The notes under the pieces are model-generated. The model was given only the letters and a program-made list of their open reading frames with translations. It was not told the origin of the DNA and did not search any database. The position numbers and the translations under genes were made by a program. Below, piece after piece: positions 6,106-6,916 of a DNA stretch of 6,916 nt. The DNA comes from a bacterium (lineage in GTDB: Bacteria; UBP7; UBA6624): positions 1 through 6,916 of the forward strand of contig JACNFQ010000066.1 in the NCBI GenBank assembly GCA_014384545.1, in the 5' to 3' direction. Every line of letters begins with the position of its first letter. Within the stretch, counting starts at the first letter, position 1.

Positions 6106-6916
6106 ATGGTTCCACTTGAAGAACGACTCAATGCTGTTGGAATGACTTTGGATGAGTATTCGAAGGCAGTAGGAAGGGTGGGAAGAGAGTTGAACGAGCT
6201 AGAAGTGGGCATCCTTGCCACTGTTTGGAGCGAGCATTGTTCCTACAAGAGTAGCCGTATCCATCTGGGTCGCTTTCCTACTGGGGGACCACAAGTAGCA
6301 CAGGGTCCGGGAGAAAACGCAGGGGCAGTCCGACTTGGTGGTGGGTGGTTGGCTGTCTTCAAGATGGAGAGCCACAATCACCCCAGTGCGATCGCTCCAA
6401 AGGAAGGCTCGGCAACGGGGGTGGGTGGAATCATTCGGGATGTGATTTCATTGGGGGCATACCCCGTTGCTGTCCTAGATGTCTTGATGTTTCCACCAAC
6501 TGATTTCGAGCGAACACCTTGGTATGTGGAAGGTATCGTGGATGGTGTCGGTTCGTATGGAAACTGTGTGGGTGTCCCCAATCTTGGGGGGCAAACTTCC
6601 TTCTATAAAGGGTACGAAGGCAACCCCCTCGTCAATGCGATGTGCGTGGGGATTATTCAAGAGGAAAAGATGAAGAAGGGAATCGCTTCAGGAGTAGGAA
6701 ACCGACTCGTCCTCGTAGGAGCACCCACAGGAAGGGATGGGCTCCATGGCGCCACATTTGCCTCTATGGAGTTGGGAGAGGATGCAGGGAGTGATCTCCC
6801 TGCTGTCCAAGTAGGTGATCCCTTTCGAGAGAAACTCCTGATTGAAGCGATTCAAGAGATCTTGGCAGAATGCGACATTGTCGGCTTGCAAGACTTAGGG
6901 GCTGGGGGACTTACGG
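6106..6916 (+). CDS. purL: Phosphoribosylformylglycinamidine synthase, small-type PurL (5' part, runs off the window)
   Basis: This cytoplasmic enzyme of de novo purine synthesis converts FGAR to FGAM with ATP and with ammonia delivered from a glutaminase. The first 270 residues are visible, out of roughly 720-750 for the Bacillus-type small PurL, and no stop is reached. Conserved blocks are WSEHCSYKSSR (41-51, with the active-site His45), GPGENAG (67-73), KMESHNHPSAI (86-96), ATGVGGIIRDV (103-113), GGQTSF (161-166), GNPLVNAMCVG (172-182) and GDPFREKLLIEA (237-248). The early WSEHCSYKSS block shows that it lacks the long N-terminal domain of the E. coli enzyme, so separate PurS and PurQ partners are expected elsewhere. 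The ATG gives the normal N-terminal length before WSEHCS. There is no Shine-Dalgarno sequence, and the start lies 28 bases from the divergent phnD start. The segment IAPKEG (96-101) differs from the usual IEPYQG. Confidence 0.96.
   Translation, partial: MVPLEERLNAVGMTLDEYSKAVGRVGRELNELEVGILATVWSEHCSYKSSRIHLGRFPTGGPQVAQGPGENAGAVRLGGGWLAVFKMESHNHPSAIAPKEGSATGVGGIIRDVISLGAYPVAVLDVLMFPPTDFERTPWYVEGIVDGVGSYGNCVGVPNLGGQTSFYKGYEGNPLVNAMCVGIIQEEKMKKGIASGVGNRLVLVGAPTGRDGLHGATFASMELGEDAGSDLPAVQVGDPFREKLLIEAIQEILAECDIVGLQDLGAGGLT

Noticed and set aside
6078-6221. A 48-codon N-terminal extension of the phnD-like frame, starting at an ATG at 6221 on the minus strand.
   Set aside because: It lies opposite the conserved start of purL, and the protein from 6077 begins with a proper lipoprotein signal peptide, which must be N-terminal.
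1-6916. CRISPR arrays, tRNA genes, insertion sequences or attachment sites.
   Set aside because: Reading through both strands showed no regularly spaced repeats, no cloverleaf-like segment and no terminal inverted repeats; almost all bases are covered by genes.

Overview
The window looks like ordinary bacterial chromosome of moderate G+C (about half G+C by eye). It is densely packed: almost every gene junction is a 4-base ATGA overlap or a gap of a few bases. No ribosomal RNA, mobile element or other taxonomic marker is present, so I cannot name the lineage. A class II lysyl-tRNA synthetase, a small-type PurL and a lipoprotein-type binding protein all indicate a bacterium.

Layout. Positions 1-105 (+) hold the end of an unidentified upstream frame. 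Positions 127-2590 (+) form a three-gene run: lysS, an unrecognised 155-residue soluble protein, and an unrecognised 181-residue membrane protein, each joined by a 4-base start/stop overlap. Positions 2587-6077 (-) form a four-gene transporter operon of the phosphonate/phosphite/phosphate type, read from right to left: binding lipoprotein (phnD-like), ATPase (phnC-like), and two different permeases (phnE-like). The two convergent runs meet with their stop codons overlapping, so there is no intergenic space between them. Positions 6106-6916 (+) are the 5' part of purL (FGAM synthase), which runs off the window. It is divergent from phnD with only 28 bases between the two start codons.

How it works together. 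The minus-strand genes make a complete ABC importer: a lipid-anchored binding protein, a dimeric ATPase and probably a permease heterodimer. No phosphonate-degrading gene is visible, so the substrate cannot be fixed from context. LysS and PurL are housekeeping enzymes (lysine charging; purine biosynthesis).

Most interesting signals. (1) A 28-base divergent promoter region with symmetric sequence and a -10-like hexamer facing each way, placed so that both transcripts would start at or within a few bases of the start codon. (2) The same leaderless-looking arrangement, with an extended -10, in front of lysS. Two operon-internal genes, by contrast, have clear Shine-Dalgarno sequences. (3) A segment of roughly 100 residues, containing two cysteines, inserted in the phnD-like protein between two conserved family motifs. 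(4) Two unrecognised genes tightly coupled to lysS. I see no defence system, CRISPR array or other clearly new multi-gene system.
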